Assembly (NCBI GenBank): GCA_013816695.1
Contig: JACDDZ010000116.1
Location: 1-5,858 of the forward strand
DNA from: Gemmatimonadaceae bacterium
GTDB taxonomy: Bacteria > Gemmatimonadota > Gemmatimonadetes > Gemmatimonadales > Gemmatimonadaceae
DNA: 5,858 bases
Direction: 5' to 3'
Shown here: positions 5,107-5,858 of the stretch, in pieces
How positions within the stretch are numbered: the stretch's first letter is position 1
How the letters are laid out: every line of letters starts with the position of its first letter
Made by a program: the position numbers and the translations under genes
The notes under the pieces: generated by a model
Seen by the model: only the letters and a program-made list of their open reading frames with translations
Told to the model about the DNA's origin: nothing
The model's database searches: none

Positions 5107-5703
5107 TCAGGATGTGGTAATCGTGTTGGATGCGAGGAGCGCGAGCACAAGTTCGATAACGCGGGGATACAGAATGTGTTCGACTTCAAGGACGCGACGG
5201 GAAAGAGATTCAGGCGTGTCCCCGTCCATGATCGAGACTGGCCACTGCGCCAGGATGGCTCCGCTGTCGTACTCTTCTTCGACGGCATGCACAGTGACGG
5301 CACTCTCCCGGATGCCCGCTGCAATCACGGCAGCGTGAACACGCTCACCGTACATGCCGGGTCCGCCGAATCGGGGAAGTGGACCGGGATGAATGTTCAC
5401 GATTCTGTGCCTGAACCTGTGTATGACTGAGGGTGGAAGGAGCCGGAGATACCCGGCCAGTACAACAAGGTCGACGTCACGGGACACAAGTGTCTCTTCA
5501 AGTGCCCCATGGTCAGCGTATGGAAGAACCACCGCCTCGATGTCGCTCGATCGTGCCCGTTCGAGCGCGAATGCACCAGTGCGATCGGAGATTACTGCAA
5601 CGACATCTGCGCTCCGCTGCTCACCTTTTGAGCTGAAATAGTCGAGGATCGCCTGAAGGTTCGATCCTCCACCTGAAGCCAGGACTGCAATGCGGGAGCG
5701 CAT
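5107..5703 (-). CDS. purN: Phosphoribosylglycinamide formyltransferase PurN (GART)
   Basis: PurN transfers the formyl group of 10-formyl-THF to GAR to give FGAR, the third step of de novo purine synthesis. The 198-aa product has a normal length and shows the phosphate-binding loop ASGGGSNLQAI (9-19), DLVVLAGYLRLLP (78-90), the catalytic segment NIHPGPLPRFGGPGMYG (103-119) with Asn103 and His105, and VHAVEEEYDSGAILAQ (138-153) with Asp146, followed by VEHILYP (174-180). The usual HPSLLP is HPGPLP here, and FGGPGMYG replaces the FPG loop of the E. coli type; this looks like clade variation, not damage, because the catalytic Asn, His and Asp are intact. The ATG at 5703 places the phosphate loop at the expected distance from the N-terminus. 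It is the first gene of a purN-purH pair. Confidence 0.96.
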   Translation of the reverse strand: MRSRIAVLASGGGSNLQAILDYFSSKGEQRSADVVAVISDRTGAFALERARSSDIEAVVLPYADHGALEETLVSRDVDLVVLAGYLRLLPPSVIHRFRHRIVNIHPGPLPRFGGPGMYGERVHAAVIAAGIRESAVTVHAVEEEYDSGAILAQWPVSIMDGDTPESLSRRVLEVEHILYPRVIELVLALLASNTITTS

Positions 5704-5709
5704 TGACCG

Positions 5710-5738
5710 ATTCTACTTCCGTCCGTTTCAATTGGTAA
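5710..5738 (-). promoter_or_regulatory. Candidate promoter of purN-purH
   Basis: On the minus strand, TTACCA (5733-5738; 4 of 6 to TTGACA) is followed after 17 bp by TAGAAT (5710-5715; 5 of 6 to TATAAT). The -10 box ends only 6 nt before the purN ATG, so transcription would start at or next to the start codon and the mRNA would be leaderless or nearly so. A weak GGAAG (5716-5720) lies 12 nt from the ATG, within the promoter spacer, and would be absent from such an mRNA. Confidence 0.4.
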
Positions 5739-5766
5739 GAAGACGCGCGGACATTCTACGAACTTT

Positions 5767-5858
5767 TCAGCTCAGGAGTGAGTCCAGTGCAGTCGCGAGG
5801 TCGGGGTAGGTGATGCGCAGCCGGTCAGCGCGCTCGCGTTCTTCAGTGGGCGTCATTT
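5767..5858 (-). CDS. 3' end of an unidentified gene (or a 29-aa ORF), cut by the window edge
   Basis: Reading in from the right edge, the frame gives MTPTEERERADRLRITYPDL followed by ATALDSLLS and a TGA at 5767-5769. The codons favour G/C in third positions and the peptide looks like an amphipathic C-terminal helix, so it is probably real coding sequence. The ATG at 5856 is only 2 nt from the window end, so it may be internal to a longer protein. I cannot name the protein. It is 63 nt upstream of purN on the same strand. Confidence 0.45.
   Translation of the reverse strand, partial: MTPTEERERADRLRITYPDLATALDSLLS

Noticed and set aside
4703..5338. A 211-codon plus-strand open frame over the purH/purN junction
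   Set aside because: It is antisense to the well-supported PurH N-terminus and PurN C-terminus, is low in complexity (Ser/Arg/Thr-rich), and has no ribosome site or motif.

Overview
The window is a compact, moderately GC-rich stretch of bacterial chromosome. Nearly all of it is coding and most genes lie on the minus strand. I see no transposase, integrase, CRISPR array or phage structural gene, so it reads as ordinary core and housekeeping DNA rather than an accessory island. The lineage cannot be fixed from the sequence alone. Alternative starts (GTG, TTG), many genes without a Shine-Dalgarno site, and the wording of the PurN and PurH motifs would suit a soil-type, Gram-negative-like phylum such as Gemmatimonadota. 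That assignment is a weak inference.

Minus strand, read right to left. At the right edge (5767-5858) is the tail of an unidentified reading frame. Then come purN (5107-5703) and purH (3574-5106), joined as TGA-ATG with no spacer. These encode the two folate-dependent formyl transfers of de novo purine synthesis: PurN makes FGAR from GAR, and PurH carries out the last two steps from AICAR to IMP.

Plus strand, middle of the window. A serine tRNA gene with anticodon TGA (3270-3353) is followed 24 nt later by a 63-codon gene (3378-3569) for a small, probably SH3/KOW-like protein. That gene ends 4 nt from the convergent end of purH. The 93-bp gap 3177-3269 separates the tRNA from a divergent minus-strand gene and holds the likely tRNA promoter.

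Minus strand, left half. A 75-codon basic protein gene of unknown function (2949-3176) comes first. Next is a complete pxpA-pxpB-pxpC set (2921 down to 662), with 4-base overlaps at both internal junctions. It encodes the three subunits of the ATP-dependent prokaryotic 5-oxoprolinase, which returns 5-oxoproline (pyroglutamate) to glutamate. After a 76-nt gap come a 97-aa DUF883-like membrane-anchored protein and the start of a phage-holin-superfamily (Phage_holin_3_6 type) membrane protein, which runs off the left edge. This pair is probably a cell-envelope module, not a lysis cassette.

No convincing new multi-gene system is visible. The points most worth a second look are the small genes at the tRNA/pxp junction, the tRNA-to-mRNA arrangement, the alternating inverted repeat between the convergent genes, and two substitutions in PurH motifs.
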